This document shows, in pieces, positions 17,920-27,446 of a stretch of 64,000 bases of DNA. The position numbers and the translations under genes were made by a program. The stretch is from assembly GCA_046542355.1 (NCBI GenBank), contig JBKHBN010000004.1, positions 19,295 to 83,294 on the forward strand. The letters run 5' to 3'. This DNA comes from UBA1672 sp046542355. Its GTDB lineage: Bacteria; Pseudomonadota; Alphaproteobacteria; Micavibrionales; Micavibrionaceae. The notes under the pieces are model-generated. The model saw only the letters and a list, made by a program, of their open reading frames with translations, was not told the DNA's origin and ran no database searches. Within the stretch, counting starts at the first letter, position 1. Each line of letters opens with the position of its first letter.

Positions 17920-20900
17920 TAAGAAATATTTTCCCTCGTCCAGCGCTCAAAAGCACTTCGGGTTTGCGTATTAATGCTACGCAGACCTTGTGCCGTGCGC
18001 AGGGCATCATCTTTTTGTGACGTACGGGCGGCTTTCTCGATCTTGCCAGCCTCGGCGCTCAAAAGCTTCATACCGAAATTTCCGGCCAGCCCTTTAAGCT
18101 CATGCGCGCGGCTGCCCAGAGTCGGCAGAGTGTCTGCGTCTTGTAAAATCTCGATCGCCTCGATAATATCCAATGCCTTTTCCTGAAAGCCTTTAAGTAA
18201 GGAACAAAATTGATCCTTGCCAAGCGCGCTTAGTAGCTGCGTGATAATATCAATGTCAAGCAGATCCTCAGCGCTGTAGGAATTATCCGATGACGTGCTT
18301 TCTGGCACCGGCGCTGGGGAATCAGGGGCATCATCTGCGGTCGTATCCTCTATTGCTTCAGCTATTTCAGGAGGCTCTTTTTCATTAGCCAAGGGATTGG
18401 AAGAAATAGAATCTGTAACCAGCGCTGATGCAGGAGGCGTGCTGTCTTGCAGTATTGGTTTGTCTATTTGCTGTTTTTCTTCAAGGGAAGGTGTTTGAGC
18501 TGCCTTTAGTTCTGGGCTGTGTTCCATTAGGAAACGATCTATCTCTGTTACCTCGTCTTCATCGGCGACATAATGAGGCATCGGCGTATCGTCATTTTCC
18601 TTGATAATGCCGCGCGCTTGTTCTTCCTTAGGGTCGTCATCAGTGAGTTTGAGGGTCGATGTATCAATATTGTTCAAAGGCTGTTCGGTATTTTTTGATA
18701 AGGAGATCGGAACTTGTGTTTCTGAAATACTAAACTCCTGATCTTCAAGACTAAGCCCGGTATCCAGATCTGTAAGACCGCCTTGAGATAAGGATGTGTG
18801 AGTCGGAGCGCTTTGAGTGACATGGCCAGAAGGCATGGCATTTTCGAATTTACCGATGGAAGCATTGTAAATAACTTCCTCGAGCTTTCGGGATTCGACA
18901 GGTTTAGGCAAAAAGCCGTTCATCCCGGCAGCAAAGAACTGCTGAATGTCATCCAGCATAACATTTCCTGTGATGGCAATAACAGGGATATTGGCGATCT
19001 CTGGATTATCATGGGCGCGCAGCCTGCATGTTGTCTCAAGACCGTTTAGACCATCCATCTTTATATCCATCAATATGAGATCAGGTCTTTGTTCTTCACA
19101 TATTTTAAGCGCCTCTAATCCATTGGTAGCCATAAGTAACGTATGTCCCTGATGTGCAAGAAGACCTTCAATCACTTTGCGATTTAGCTCATTATCTTCT
19201 GTAACCAGAATGCGCATTGGTCGAGCCTTCCGGACTTGCTCATCAACAGCATGATTCACACTCTGTGCATCCGGATCTTCCTCTCCCTCCTGATTTTGTA
19301 TAATCATATCCAGATCAAAGAAGAAAGTACTGCCCTGACCCTCAACGCTATCAACCCGGATTTGGCTTCCCATGGCCTCTATAATACGGTAGGAAATGGC
19401 AAGCCCAAGGCCGGTGCCGCCATATTTGCGGGTAGTACTGCTTTCGGTTTGAGTAAAGGGCGTGAAAAGCTTTTGAAGACCCTCTTTGGAAATCCCGATT
19501 CCCGTATCACGGACACAAAAGCGAATAGTGTTGTTGATATTATTTACCGCATCATTGGCCTCATCGCTTTGTATGCGGCTTACCTGAATAGTAACGCTGC
19601 CTTCTTCGGTAAACTTAATAGCATTATTGACCAGATTAAGAAGAACCTGCCGCAGGCGTGTTGGATCACCTGAAACAACATTGGGAACACAGGCTGTATC
19701 AATATCACAATGAAGCGAGACACCTTTTTGCGCAGCATGCCCTGACATCAAAATGACAATATCCTCAACCATGCGGCGAAGATCAAAATTTAGCACCTCC
19801 AAAACCATGCTGCCACGCTCAATTTTCTCAAAATCGAGAATATCATTGAGCAGTGCCATCATTGTATCGCCTGATTTTCGGATTGTTTCTACGTAATCAT
19901 ATTGGCTTTTGTTTAAGGGTGTTTTTTGCAATAGCTGCACCATTCCTAAAATACCATTCATAGGTGTGCGAATCTCGTGACTGACAACAGCCAGAAACGC
20001 AGACTTGGCCTGATTTGCTTTATCGGCACTGTCTTTGGCAATACGCATTTCTTCAGTTCTTCTGACTTCACGCTCGCGCAGCTCAGCCATCAACTCGCGC
20101 TCACGTTCAATAACACGGATAAGACGCGCCTGATCTGCGGATTCCTTTGACTTTTGCAAACGTGCAACAGCCTGCTCATCACGTTGGCGTTCCTCGGCTA
20201 ATCGTAGATCTTCTTTTTGTTTGTAAAGAGCGGCATGTACATAGGCAGCAATGAAAACCATAGCTTGCAAAAGATGTAATAACCAAAAGGATACAATAAA
20301 TCTGGAATAAGGGGCGAGCACTCCAATCGAGGTCATAATAAGCACTAAAAAGGCCAGAAACGGTAGCAATAAACCGATTCCAAATATAAGCGTGCTCATA
20401 AGCGGTCTGTCATTTGCAAAAAATAAAATGATAAGTAAAGTTAACACACAAAGGCCGATCAATCCGCTCATGACAAACAAGCCGATAACGCTTGTTCCAA
20501 GCAATCCCAGATATAAAAAACTACCCAGAATCAACAGACCACCAAGAGAGATAAGAGCAAAATTTTCAAGTGGATCTCTGTGATATTTTAGTGAGCAAAA
20601 ATATCGTGTGGCAATAATGAGCAGGAGATAGCTGGACATGTAAAGGCAAAATAAAACGGATCCATTTATAACGGAGCTGGGAATAATAGATAAGCTAAAA
20701 TTGAAAAATACAGCGCACAGCACCGTATAATAAGAAGCCAGCGCTAAAGCCGATTTATCTTTAAAAGCATAGAAGAAAGAAATGAAAAACACACCAATAG
20801 CAATAAAAAGCACAGCAACAATAACATGTCCTATATCACCTGTAATAATCTGGCGCATATATGTATGCTGCGGCATAAGTTTTGGGCTAAAAATAAGCGG

Positions 20901-21467
20901 CAATCCTTGTTGTGCTTCCAGTTGAATAACAAAGGTGTTTTTTGTTCCGGCTCGAATATCCAAAGGAAGAGCAGCGCCCACAAAAGGATTGTCGAGCTTT
21001 GTCCCCTGACGCTTCTGGTATGAATTAGGAGGGAAGGTGAATATTTGCTTGGTGCTGTGATTAAGAATATTAATTTTCTTGATCATGCCCATACGCCCTT
21101 CAAGAGCATCTCCAAAATCAAGAATCCAGTCATCAACATGGCTTTTATTAAAAACTGTAAAAACAAGCCAAAGTGGGGCGTCAGCATCGCTTAACGAAAT
21201 AATATCACCATTTGTACGAGCGCCGCGTAAATTACTCTTATGACGTCTCATCAGTGTGTCAGGGCTGAGCATACGGTCAGGATCCTTGGTGAAGTAGCTA
21301 TAAGGAACCAGAATATAATCCTGCTCTGGCTTGTCTAAAACCAGAATCGCACCATCTCTGGCAAAGGCATAGGAACAATACAAAATACACATGACACTCA
21401 CAGCAAAAGCCAGCCAGAAAAGCCTGACCCAATAAGGCGTTGTTTTTGTATGTTTAGTAGAGATCAT
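17919..21467 (-). CDS. Hybrid histidine kinase with 7TM sensor, receiver and HPt domains
   Basis: Large sensor kinase of 1182 residues. Order: signal peptide (about 15-36), an extracellular domain of the 7TMR-DISM type, seven membrane helices (about 210-410), a coiled coil, HisKA (VVSHEIRTPMNGILGMVQLL), HATPase (NLVNNAIKFTEEG, DTGIGIS, GGTGLGLAIS), a receiver (LVTEDNE, LILMDIKMDG, Lys in LPKPV), a long acidic low-complexity linker, and a C-terminal HPt domain (AHELKGLAGNFG). This is a complete BarA-like phosphorelay in one chain. The 7TM-DISM sensor usually binds a carbohydrate-like or other small ligand, but the ligand is unknown. No cognate regulator is adjacent. Confidence 0.93.
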   Translation of the reverse strand: MISTKHTKTTPYWVRLFWLAFAVSVMCILYCSYAFARDGAILVLDKPEQDYILVPYSYFTKDPDRMLSPDTLMRRHKSNLRGARTNGDIISLSDADAPLWLVFTVFNKSHVDDWILDFGDALEGRMGMIKKINILNHSTKQIFTFPPNSYQKRQGTKLDNPFVGAALPLDIRAGTKNTFVIQLEAQQGLPLIFSPKLMPQHTYMRQIITGDIGHVIVAVLFIAIGVFFISFFYAFKDKSALALASYYTVLCAVFFNFSLSIIPSSVINGSVLFCLYMSSYLLLIIATRYFCSLKYHRDPLENFALISLGGLLILGSFLYLGLLGTSVIGLFVMSGLIGLCVLTLLIILFFANDRPLMSTLIFGIGLLLPFLAFLVLIMTSIGVLAPYSRFIVSFWLLHLLQAMVFIAAYVHAALYKQKEDLRLAEERQRDEQAVARLQKSKESADQARLIRVIERERELMAELREREVRRTEEMRIAKDSADKANQAKSAFLAVVSHEIRTPMNGILGMVQLLQKTPLNKSQYDYVETIRKSGDTMMALLNDILDFEKIERGSMVLEVLNFDLRRMVEDIVILMSGHAAQKGVSLHCDIDTACVPNVVSGDPTRLRQVLLNLVNNAIKFTEEGSVTIQVSRIQSDEANDAVNNINNTIRFCVRDTGIGISKEGLQKLFTPFTQTESSTTRKYGGTGLGLAISYRIIEAMGSQIRVDSVEGQGSTFFFDLDMIIQNQEGEEDPDAQSVNHAVDEQVRKARPMRILVTEDNELNRKVIEGLLAHQGHTLLMATNGLEALKICEEQRPDLILMDIKMDGLNGLETTCRLRAHDNPEIANIPVIAITGNVMLDDIQQFFAAGMNGFLPKPVESRKLEEVIYNASIGKFENAMPSGHVTQSAPTHTSLSQGGLTDLDTGLSLEDQEFSISETQVPISLSKNTEQPLNNIDTSTLKLTDDDPKEEQARGIIKENDDTPMPHYVADEDEVTEIDRFLMEHSPELKAAQTPSLEEKQQIDKPILQDSTPPASALVTDSISSNPLANEKEPPEIAEAIEDTTADDAPDSPAPVPESTSSDNSYSAEDLLDIDIITQLLSALGKDQFCSLLKGFQEKALDIIEAIEILQDADTLPTLGSRAHELKGLAGNFGMKLLSAEAGKIEKAARTSQKDDALRTAQGLRSINTQTRSAFERWTRENIS

Positions 21468-21542
21468 TACTGCTATAAATATCCAGAATTTCTAGTGCTT
21501 CTTGATGACACGCCCTGATTTACGCAGTGATTAAATTAAAAG

Positions 21543-21565
21543 AAAAAAGAGCCTTCCCCAAGGCT
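21543..21565 (-). terminator. Rho-independent terminator of the purMN operon
   Basis: On the minus strand, AGCCTT-GGGG-AAGGCT forms a perfect 6-bp GC-containing stem with a 4-base loop, followed by C and six T. It sits about 80 bases downstream of the purN stop and upstream of the kinase gene, so it should end purMN transcription. Confidence 0.75.
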
Positions 21566-21642
21566 GTATTATGAGCAGGAAAGGTTAATGCTTCCCTAAG
21601 AATATCAGTAAACACACGAAATAAAAACGGATAAGACGAACT

Positions 21643-22224
21643 CTATGAACCGGATAGAGATTGTACGACTCTTCTTATGGCCTGCGGGTAAAGAATATGT
21701 TCTTCTTCTAAAATGCGTTCTGACAAAGTTTCAGGCGTATCTCCGGCCAATATGGGCACACATCTTTGTGCAATAACCGCGCCGCTATCCACATCGGGAA
21801 CAACAAAATGAACACTGCATCCGCTTTGCGTTTCACCATTTTCAAGTGCGCGTTTTTGCGGATTTAACCCCTTATATTTAGGAAGAAGAGAGGGGTGAAT
21901 ATTGAGAATACGCCCGGACCATTGCTCAACAAAGGCAGGTCCTAAAACGCGCATAAAACCGGCAAGAGCGATCAAATCAATTTTGTATTCCATAAGACGT
22001 TGATTGATGTCCTCGTCAAAGTCATCGCGATTCTTATAGGCTGCGTGCTCTACGACTTCTGTAGGAACGCCGTATTGTTTGGCTATATCAAGTCCGGTTG
22101 CATCCGGGCGATTAGATAAAACCAGTGCAACATGCGCAGGGTAAGACGGATCTTTGCAAGATTCGAGAATGGAGAGCAGATTACTGCCGCGTCCCGAAAT
22201 AAAAACAGCAATCCCGGCAGACAT
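21643..22224 (-). CDS. purN: Phosphoribosylglycinamide formyltransferase (GART)
   Basis: Third step of purine synthesis: transfers a formyl group from 10-formyl-tetrahydrofolate to GAR. The phosphate loop SGRGSNL at the N-terminus, the active-site NIHPSLLPKYKG motif, and HFVVPDVDSGAVIAQ (catalytic His and Asp) are all present. Length of 193 residues is normal for the folate-dependent enzyme. It lies one base downstream of purM on the same strand; the pair is the standard purMN operon. Confidence 0.96.
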   Translation of the reverse strand: MSAGIAVFISGRGSNLLSILESCKDPSYPAHVALVLSNRPDATGLDIAKQYGVPTEVVEHAAYKNRDDFDEDINQRLMEYKIDLIALAGFMRVLGPAFVEQWSGRILNIHPSLLPKYKGLNPQKRALENGETQSGCSVHFVVPDVDSGAVIAQRCVPILAGDTPETLSERILEEEHILYPQAIRRVVQSLSGS

Positions 22225-22225
22225 A

Positions 22226-23404
22226 CTAGGACCACGCCTTTGCGCGGTTATTCATGGTAATGGGAATGTCTGATAGTCGGTGCTCAGAGATAACACCGAT
22301 CTGGTGGACATTTTCCCCCATACTGCTAAGCACTTTGATAAGCCCCTCAGCTCTGCTAGGGTCACAAACAATGATCATCCCCAAACCGCAATTAAGTGTA
22401 CGAGCCATGTCGTCATGATCAAGATTGCCCTCGCTTTTGAGCCATTTAAAGACCTCAGGGATTTGCCACTTACTGGCATCAATATGCGCCGTCAGACCAT
22501 CGGGAATAATGCGCGGTACATTTTCCGTGATTCCGCCACCGGTAATATGCGCCATTCCATGTATGGCCGGCGCTCCCTCTGCATCTTTGATTTCCAGTGC
22601 CTTAAGAAGAGATTTGACATATATCCGCGTTGGTGCAAGGAGAGCCTGCCCCAGAGTTTCGGCCTTCTCTAATATCTGCTTTTCTGCGTCCTTATCCTGA
22701 TAGCGAATCATAGCCGTAAAGGGGCACGGCAGATCAAAGGACTGCCCGGTGTCTGAAATAATTTTGCGTACGAGTGAATAGCCATTAGAATGCACGCCAT
22801 TGGATTCCAGCCCTAAAATGATATCATCTTTTTTGACGCTCTCACCGGTAATGACCCGATCACGACTAACGGCGCCAACTGTAAAACCAGCCAGATCATA
22901 ATCACCCTCAATATAAAGCCCTGGCATCTCCGCAGTTTCTCCGCCAATCAGGGCGCAGCCTGCAATCTCGCACCCTTTGGCAACACTGGAAATAACGCTG
23001 TGCGCAATATCGGTGTCCAGTCGTCCCATAGCGAAATAATCAAGGAAAAACAAGGGCTCTGCGCCTTGAACAATCAGATCATTGACACACATGGCCACAG
23101 CATCAATACCAATACTGCGGTGATCGTTACAATCAACAGCAATTTTTATTTTTGTCCCGACGCCATCGGTAGAGGAAACCAGGATAGGATCTTTATATCC
23201 GGCTTTTTTCAGATCAAACAAAGCGCCATAACCGCCAAAATACGGCATGACACCACTTCGTTCTGTCTTTTTGATGATAGGCTTGATGGACTCTACCAGA
23301 TCCGCGGCTATATCGATATCAACACCGGCTTCTTTGTAGGCGCGTTCTTTTCTGGAAGGGGTATCGCGATCAAGGTTTTCTTTGGGCATTTTCTTTTCTG
23401 TCAT
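22226..23404 (-). CDS. purM: Phosphoribosylformylglycinamidine cyclo-ligase (AIR synthetase)
   Basis: ATP-dependent ring closure of FGAM to AIR in purine synthesis. Family motifs include YKEAGVDIDIAADLVE at the N-terminus, GGYGALFDL, STDGVGTKIKIA, GIDAVAMCVNDL and GGETAEMPG. I start at the ATG 23404 (AAAGGGAT upstream), which gives 392 residues; the open frame continues to 23470 but those residues would overlap the divergent DUF2066 gene and are unlike PurM. The N-terminus is still about 30 residues longer and more charged than usual, so ATG 23389 is possible. Confidence 0.95.
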   Translation of the reverse strand: MTEKKMPKENLDRDTPSRKERAYKEAGVDIDIAADLVESIKPIIKKTERSGVMPYFGGYGALFDLKKAGYKDPILVSSTDGVGTKIKIAVDCNDHRSIGIDAVAMCVNDLIVQGAEPLFFLDYFAMGRLDTDIAHSVISSVAKGCEIAGCALIGGETAEMPGLYIEGDYDLAGFTVGAVSRDRVITGESVKKDDIILGLESNGVHSNGYSLVRKIISDTGQSFDLPCPFTAMIRYQDKDAEKQILEKAETLGQALLAPTRIYVKSLLKALEIKDAEGAPAIHGMAHITGGGITENVPRIIPDGLTAHIDASKWQIPEVFKWLKSEGNLDHDDMARTLNCGLGMIIVCDPSRAEGLIKVLSSMGENVHQIGVISEHRLSDIPITMNNRAKAWS

Positions 23405-23492
23405 ATCCCTTTGTCTTTGCTGTTGCTCTTGCAAGCCAGCCGTTGTAAAACGGGGCATGCATAATTTCAAACACAGTTACCTCAGGTGCACC

Positions 23493-24779
23493 ATGGGCAT
23501 ACCTCAAACAGCTTCCAACTGCAAGTATATTATACTCTTTATCGCTTTTTTTATGGTTTTAAATTTGATGTTTGCCTCATCACAGCAGGCCTTTGCATAT
23601 GATGCCTCCCTTTTTGTTGTTGAAAACGTAAAAGTGGATGTGACCGCTGACGATGCGGTCAGCGCTCAGGGGCAGGCTTTTGAAAAAGCGCAGAAAAATG
23701 CTTTTGAAATTTTGACCAGACGTTTGGTATCTGATCGTGACGTACAACGCATGCAATCTCCCGATGCTGGCCGGATTGCATCGATGATCAAGGATTATGA
23801 AGTTAATAACGAGCAAATTTCTGCTGTTCGCTATGTCGGGGATTATACGTTCCGCTTTGATCCCAAAGCAGCAAGTAGCTATTTCTCGATTACAGGGGTT
23901 CAATATACGGACACAAAAAGTAAACCGCTTCTTGTTCTACCCATACTTCAAATTGATGGAGAAAATGTAATGTGGGGGGCGCGGAATTTGTGGCTCAGGA
24001 ACTGGGCAAGGGCGCAGTTTCCAACGGCATTGGTTCCTGTAGAAGTGCCGATTGGCGATCTTGATGATGTTGCCGATATTAACGATGACAATGCCCTGCG
24101 TTTTGAACGCAAAAGTCTTGATCGCATGCTTTTGCGTTATAATGCCAAAGAGGCGGCCATCATGATTGCATTGCCTGATGCAGAGCTTGCACAGCAAAAA
24201 TCTCAGGACATAGCCGCAGGAGGGATAAGGGTAAGCATATACCGCACTGACAGAGGGCGCGCAGAATATGTCAGTGACTTTCGTCTTCGCCCTGCGCAAT
24301 CGGAAACCGTTGATCAGCTTTATGAACGAGCCGTTTTACATGGTTTTAGAGAATTACAAAGAAACTGGAAAACGCGCACAGCAGCAAGCGCAGCGCAAAG
24401 CCGTTCATATTATGTACGTATGCCGCTCAGCAGGCTTGAAGATCTTATCGAGGCAAAGAAGATTCTGCACACCCTGCCCGGACTAAGCGATGTATCCGTT
24501 ACTGCCCTTCAGTCCGTCGAGGTCAGGCTGCTTCTCACCTTCAGAGGAGAGGAGTCTCGTCTGCGCGAAGCACTGAGAAGCGGTAGCCCTTTCCTGCTCA
24601 GCCAGCCTTACCAAAAGGACAGGGATACGCAAACTGCCACAGCATCGCAGCAATCCGATATGAATGTGATGTATGATTTATATCACCGAAACAAAGCACG
24701 CAGGGCAAGACCGTCCTCTTACAGGCGCCGCCCCGCGGCAACACAATCACCACCCACTCAGAATGTCCATACTTTCTAG
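23493..24779 (+). CDS. DUF2066 exported protein
   Basis: Protein of 428 residues with a signal peptide (YIILFIAFFMVLNLMFASSQ, cleavage near QAFA). The conserved core covers FVVENVKVDVTADDAVSAQG through VGDYTFRFDP, a pattern I associate with DUF2066 proteins located between purM and perM/hda in alphaproteobacteria. Function is unknown; export suggests a periplasmic role. The start chosen has AGGTG upstream; ATG 23457 and a TTG at 23382 are in frame, but the latter overlaps purM. The C-terminus is basic and Arg-rich (YRRRPAATQS) and probably disordered. Confidence 0.8.
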   Translation: MGIPQTASNCKYIILFIAFFMVLNLMFASSQQAFAYDASLFVVENVKVDVTADDAVSAQGQAFEKAQKNAFEILTRRLVSDRDVQRMQSPDAGRIASMIKDYEVNNEQISAVRYVGDYTFRFDPKAASSYFSITGVQYTDTKSKPLLVLPILQIDGENVMWGARNLWLRNWARAQFPTALVPVEVPIGDLDDVADINDDNALRFERKSLDRMLLRYNAKEAAIMIALPDAELAQQKSQDIAAGGIRVSIYRTDRGRAEYVSDFRLRPAQSETVDQLYERAVLHGFRELQRNWKTRTAASAAQSRSYYVRMPLSRLEDLIEAKKILHTLPGLSDVSVTALQSVEVRLLLTFRGEESRLREALRSGSPFLLSQPYQKDRDTQTATASQQSDMNVMYDLYHRNKARRARPSSYRRRPAATQSPPTQNVHTF

Positions 24780-24847
24780 CATAGTGAGCATTTAGAAATT
24801 ATATAGAACGAGCCGTCTCAAAAAGAAAAAACAAAAAAGGAAGCGCA

Positions 24848-25978
24848 ATGCCCGATCATATTGATTCTGTTATAATGCCTTGGATGCATTACATATTCTG
24901 GGTAATCATTGCGCTTTTATGTCTGGCCGCTATCTTGTTGCTCAAATCTGTGCTCTTGCCTTTTGTGGTTGGCACAGCGGTGGCTTATATCCTCAATCCG
25001 GCTGTAAACAGATTTGGGCAAATAGGCATCCCCCGCGCTCCCGCTTCATTAATGATCCTTTCAGGCTTTATGATTTTGATCATAGCACTGATTGCTGTTA
25101 TATCTCCGACCCTTATTAATGAAACCAAAGCCTTCATAAATGATATTCCCGAATATACAGCGCAGGTGATGGAAGCGCTAAAACCGTTAACAGGCTTGCT
25201 CGCAAAATATACTCAGGGGGTAGAGCGCGCAGATCTTGAAGATCTTTTGATAAGCAATTCACAAAATGCAACAAGTCTTGCCAAAATGGTGGCAAGCAGG
25301 CTTGCAGCGGGCGGGCAGACGGTTTTTGATATAATATCATTCGTATTTTTCATGCCCATTGTGGCCTATTTCATGATGAAAGAATGGCCAGGCATCACAC
25401 GCTGGATAGAGGATCTGATCCCGCGTCATGCAAAAGATGATGTTATGGAGTTGTTAAAGAAAATCAACAACAAGCTCTCCGGATTTATCCGCGGCCAGCT
25501 CAGCGTAGCCCTTGTTCTGGGCGCAGCTTATGCCATTGCCTTGACGATAGCAGGATTGAAATACGGCCTCTTGATCGGTTTGATGTCGGGTCTGATCTCT
25601 ATTATTCCAATGGTAGGCTCTACAATTGGCTTGCTCGTAAGTATAGGCGTTGCGTGGCTTCAAGCCGGTGAGTGGACCTATGTGCTTTTAGTTGCAGCAA
25701 TATTTATCTCAGGCCAGCTGATTGAAGGCAATTTTTTAACCCCCAAACTTGTCGGAGACAGCGTTGGCCTTCACCCGCTTTGGGTGTTTTTTGCTTTATT
25801 GGCGGGCGGCAGCTTGCTGGGCGTTTTAGGAATGTTCCTGGCCGTGCCAGTGACTGCAATTATCGGCGTTTTAATCTCATTTGCCTTGCATAAATATAAG
25901 CGCAGCGCTTATTATAAAGGCTCTTCCGAATCAAAGACAAAAGATAAAACAAAAGAAATAAATCAGGAAACGGAATAA
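24848..25978 (+). CDS. AI-2E family (PerM-like) membrane permease
   Basis: Polytopic inner-membrane protein of 376 residues with about eight predicted helices, for example IFWVIIALLCLAAILLLKSV and VIISFVFFMPIVAYF-like segments. The region around KINNKLSGFIRGQLSVALVL and the final helix block LLGVLGMFLAVPVTAIIGVL are diagnostic for the AI-2E/UPF0118 family. The substrate is uncertain; characterised relatives export AI-2 or act as Na/H antiporters. AAGGAAG precedes the ATG. It lies 14 bases upstream of the HdaA-like gene, a pairing typical of alphaproteobacteria. Confidence 0.88.
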   Translation: MPDHIDSVIMPWMHYIFWVIIALLCLAAILLLKSVLLPFVVGTAVAYILNPAVNRFGQIGIPRAPASLMILSGFMILIIALIAVISPTLINETKAFINDIPEYTAQVMEALKPLTGLLAKYTQGVERADLEDLLISNSQNATSLAKMVASRLAAGGQTVFDIISFVFFMPIVAYFMMKEWPGITRWIEDLIPRHAKDDVMELLKKINNKLSGFIRGQLSVALVLGAAYAIALTIAGLKYGLLIGLMSGLISIIPMVGSTIGLLVSIGVAWLQAGEWTYVLLVAAIFISGQLIEGNFLTPKLVGDSVGLHPLWVFFALLAGGSLLGVLGMFLAVPVTAIIGVLISFALHKYKRSAYYKGSSESKTKDKTKEINQETE

Positions 25979-25992
25979 AAAATAGCATCATC

Positions 25993-26697
25993 ATGTCACC
26001 ATATTCCCTTATGAATGCGCGCCAGATTCCATTTGATTTAGGAGCCAGACCAGCTTTTGGTCGCGGCGCTTTTCATATTGGGCAATCTAACGCCGCTGCG
26101 GTTGGCTGGATTGACCGCTGGCCCGACTGGATGGCGCCGGTGCTTATATTGCAAGGGCCGGCAGCCAGCGGCAAAAGCCATTTGGTCGCGGTGTGGCAGG
26201 AAAAATCACAAGCCGAGAAAATAAATCCGGCATGGCTTACACAAAAATCGGCAGATGAACTATTCTTCATGGGGGAAGCGCTGGTGATCGACGGGCTTGA
26301 TCCATGGCTTGGTGATCGCGAGGCCGAAACAACCTTGTTTCACCTCTATAATATGCTCAAAGAAGAGCAGCGCACCATGATGCTGACCATGCGCATGGCA
26401 CCATCCGCCACCGATTTTGTGCTCCCGGATCTGGCATCACGCTTTCGCGCTGCGCCGGGAGTGTCCATACATGCCCCTGATGATATGCTGCTGGCCTCTA
26501 TCTTGATTAAACTCTTCTCTGATCGTCAGTTGACAATTAGCGATGACGTCGTCACTTATCTTTTGCCGCGTATGGAGCGCTCTTTTGCCGCAGCGCAAGA
26601 GCTGGTGAAACGCGCTGATAACCGCGCCTTATCTGAAAAAAGAGCAATATCCGTTCCCCTGATGCGTCAAGTGCTCAGTGATATGCTGGATGAATAA
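25993..26697 (+). CDS. hdaA: DnaA-like replication-control ATPase (HdaA/Hda type)
   Basis: AAA+ protein of 234 residues homologous to domain III of DnaA but without the DNA-binding domain IV. Walker A is GPAASGKSH, Walker B is ALVIDGLDPW, and RQIPFDLGARPAFGRGAF is the usual Hda N-terminus with a clamp-binding-like QIPFDL motif. Hda stimulates ATP hydrolysis by DnaA together with the sliding clamp and so prevents re-initiation of replication. The first ATG is used; ATG 26011 is also plausible because the conserved part begins there. Neither has a clear ribosome binding site. Confidence 0.88.
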   Translation: MSPYSLMNARQIPFDLGARPAFGRGAFHIGQSNAAAVGWIDRWPDWMAPVLILQGPAASGKSHLVAVWQEKSQAEKINPAWLTQKSADELFFMGEALVIDGLDPWLGDREAETTLFHLYNMLKEEQRTMMLTMRMAPSATDFVLPDLASRFRAAPGVSIHAPDDMLLASILIKLFSDRQLTISDDVVTYLLPRMERSFAAAQELVKRADNRALSEKRAISVPLMRQVLSDMLDE

Positions 26698-26711
26698 CCT
26701 GCCCGTACTCC

Positions 26712-27374
26712 TTACGCGGGAGCAAGATCATAATACGGATACGCAGGCTCGGCAGCGGGATCGTCTTCTGTTAAATCCCTGATTATACCGGTTTCCGGAT
26801 CCCGGGCAAAAACACGAAGATTAAAACCCGCAAGTTTATTTGTTCTTGGATCGTATAAATCGTTCCAACTTGCAAGATCAGTAAACTGCAAACAAGAGAT
26901 CATACCATATCCATAATCATGATCGTTAAAAGGAAGGTATCCCTCTTCATCTCCTCCTAAAAGGGTTCTAACAAACTGAGGGATTTGAGGCTTACGACCA
27001 ATAATAGCCACCGTATGAGCCCTTTCGGAATGGGGTAGATCCTTAAGGCGAAGCAAGATATTTACATAAGCAGCGATGTCTTCTTGAGAATATAAAGCCC
27101 CTGATTTTTCCACTCTGTCCTGCGCAAGCGCCAACCCCAATGCCTGAAGCGTTTGTTTTGTACGAACGCAATCAGCAACAAAAGCATAATCAGGTTTAAA
27201 CCCTTCTTGTATGAGGAAGCGACCCATCTGGTTAGCATGCGCTCTTCCCTCATCAGTCAAAGGGCAATCGCGGTCAAGTGCTATAGGATCATCTTGCCTT
27301 ACTCTTTTATCCTCGCAATGACGTATAAGTAAGAGTCTGCGCCCTGTTCCCATACTATTAAGTCTAACGTTCAT
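26712..27374 (-). CDS. SixA-like histidine phosphatase family protein with altered active site
   Basis: Protein of 220 residues of the phosphoglycerate-mutase/SixA superfamily. The RH motif is present (LIRHCEDK, His about 19). The second catalytic His, which is IGHYPNIP in the next gene, is Arg here (IGRKPQIP, residue 127). The helix SxAxRTxET of the family reads ADCVRTKQTL. The enzyme may therefore be inactive or changed in substrate. I use the ATG at 27374, which has GAGG nine bases upstream; the open frame reaches 27413. It lies downstream of its probable paralogue on the same strand. Confidence 0.8.
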   Translation of the reverse strand: MNVRLNSMGTGRRLLLIRHCEDKRVRQDDPIALDRDCPLTDEGRAHANQMGRFLIQEGFKPDYAFVADCVRTKQTLQALGLALAQDRVEKSGALYSQEDIAAYVNILLRLKDLPHSERAHTVAIIGRKPQIPQFVRTLLGGDEEGYLPFNDHDYGYGMISCLQFTDLASWNDLYDPRTNKLAGFNLRVFARDPETGIIRDLTEDDPAAEPAYPYYDLAPA

Positions 27375-27446
27375 AATAATAATCCTCTTTATGTAAAGAA
27401 AAACCCAATCCATTCTAAATCGATGTAAGGAAAAAATGCAAGAAAT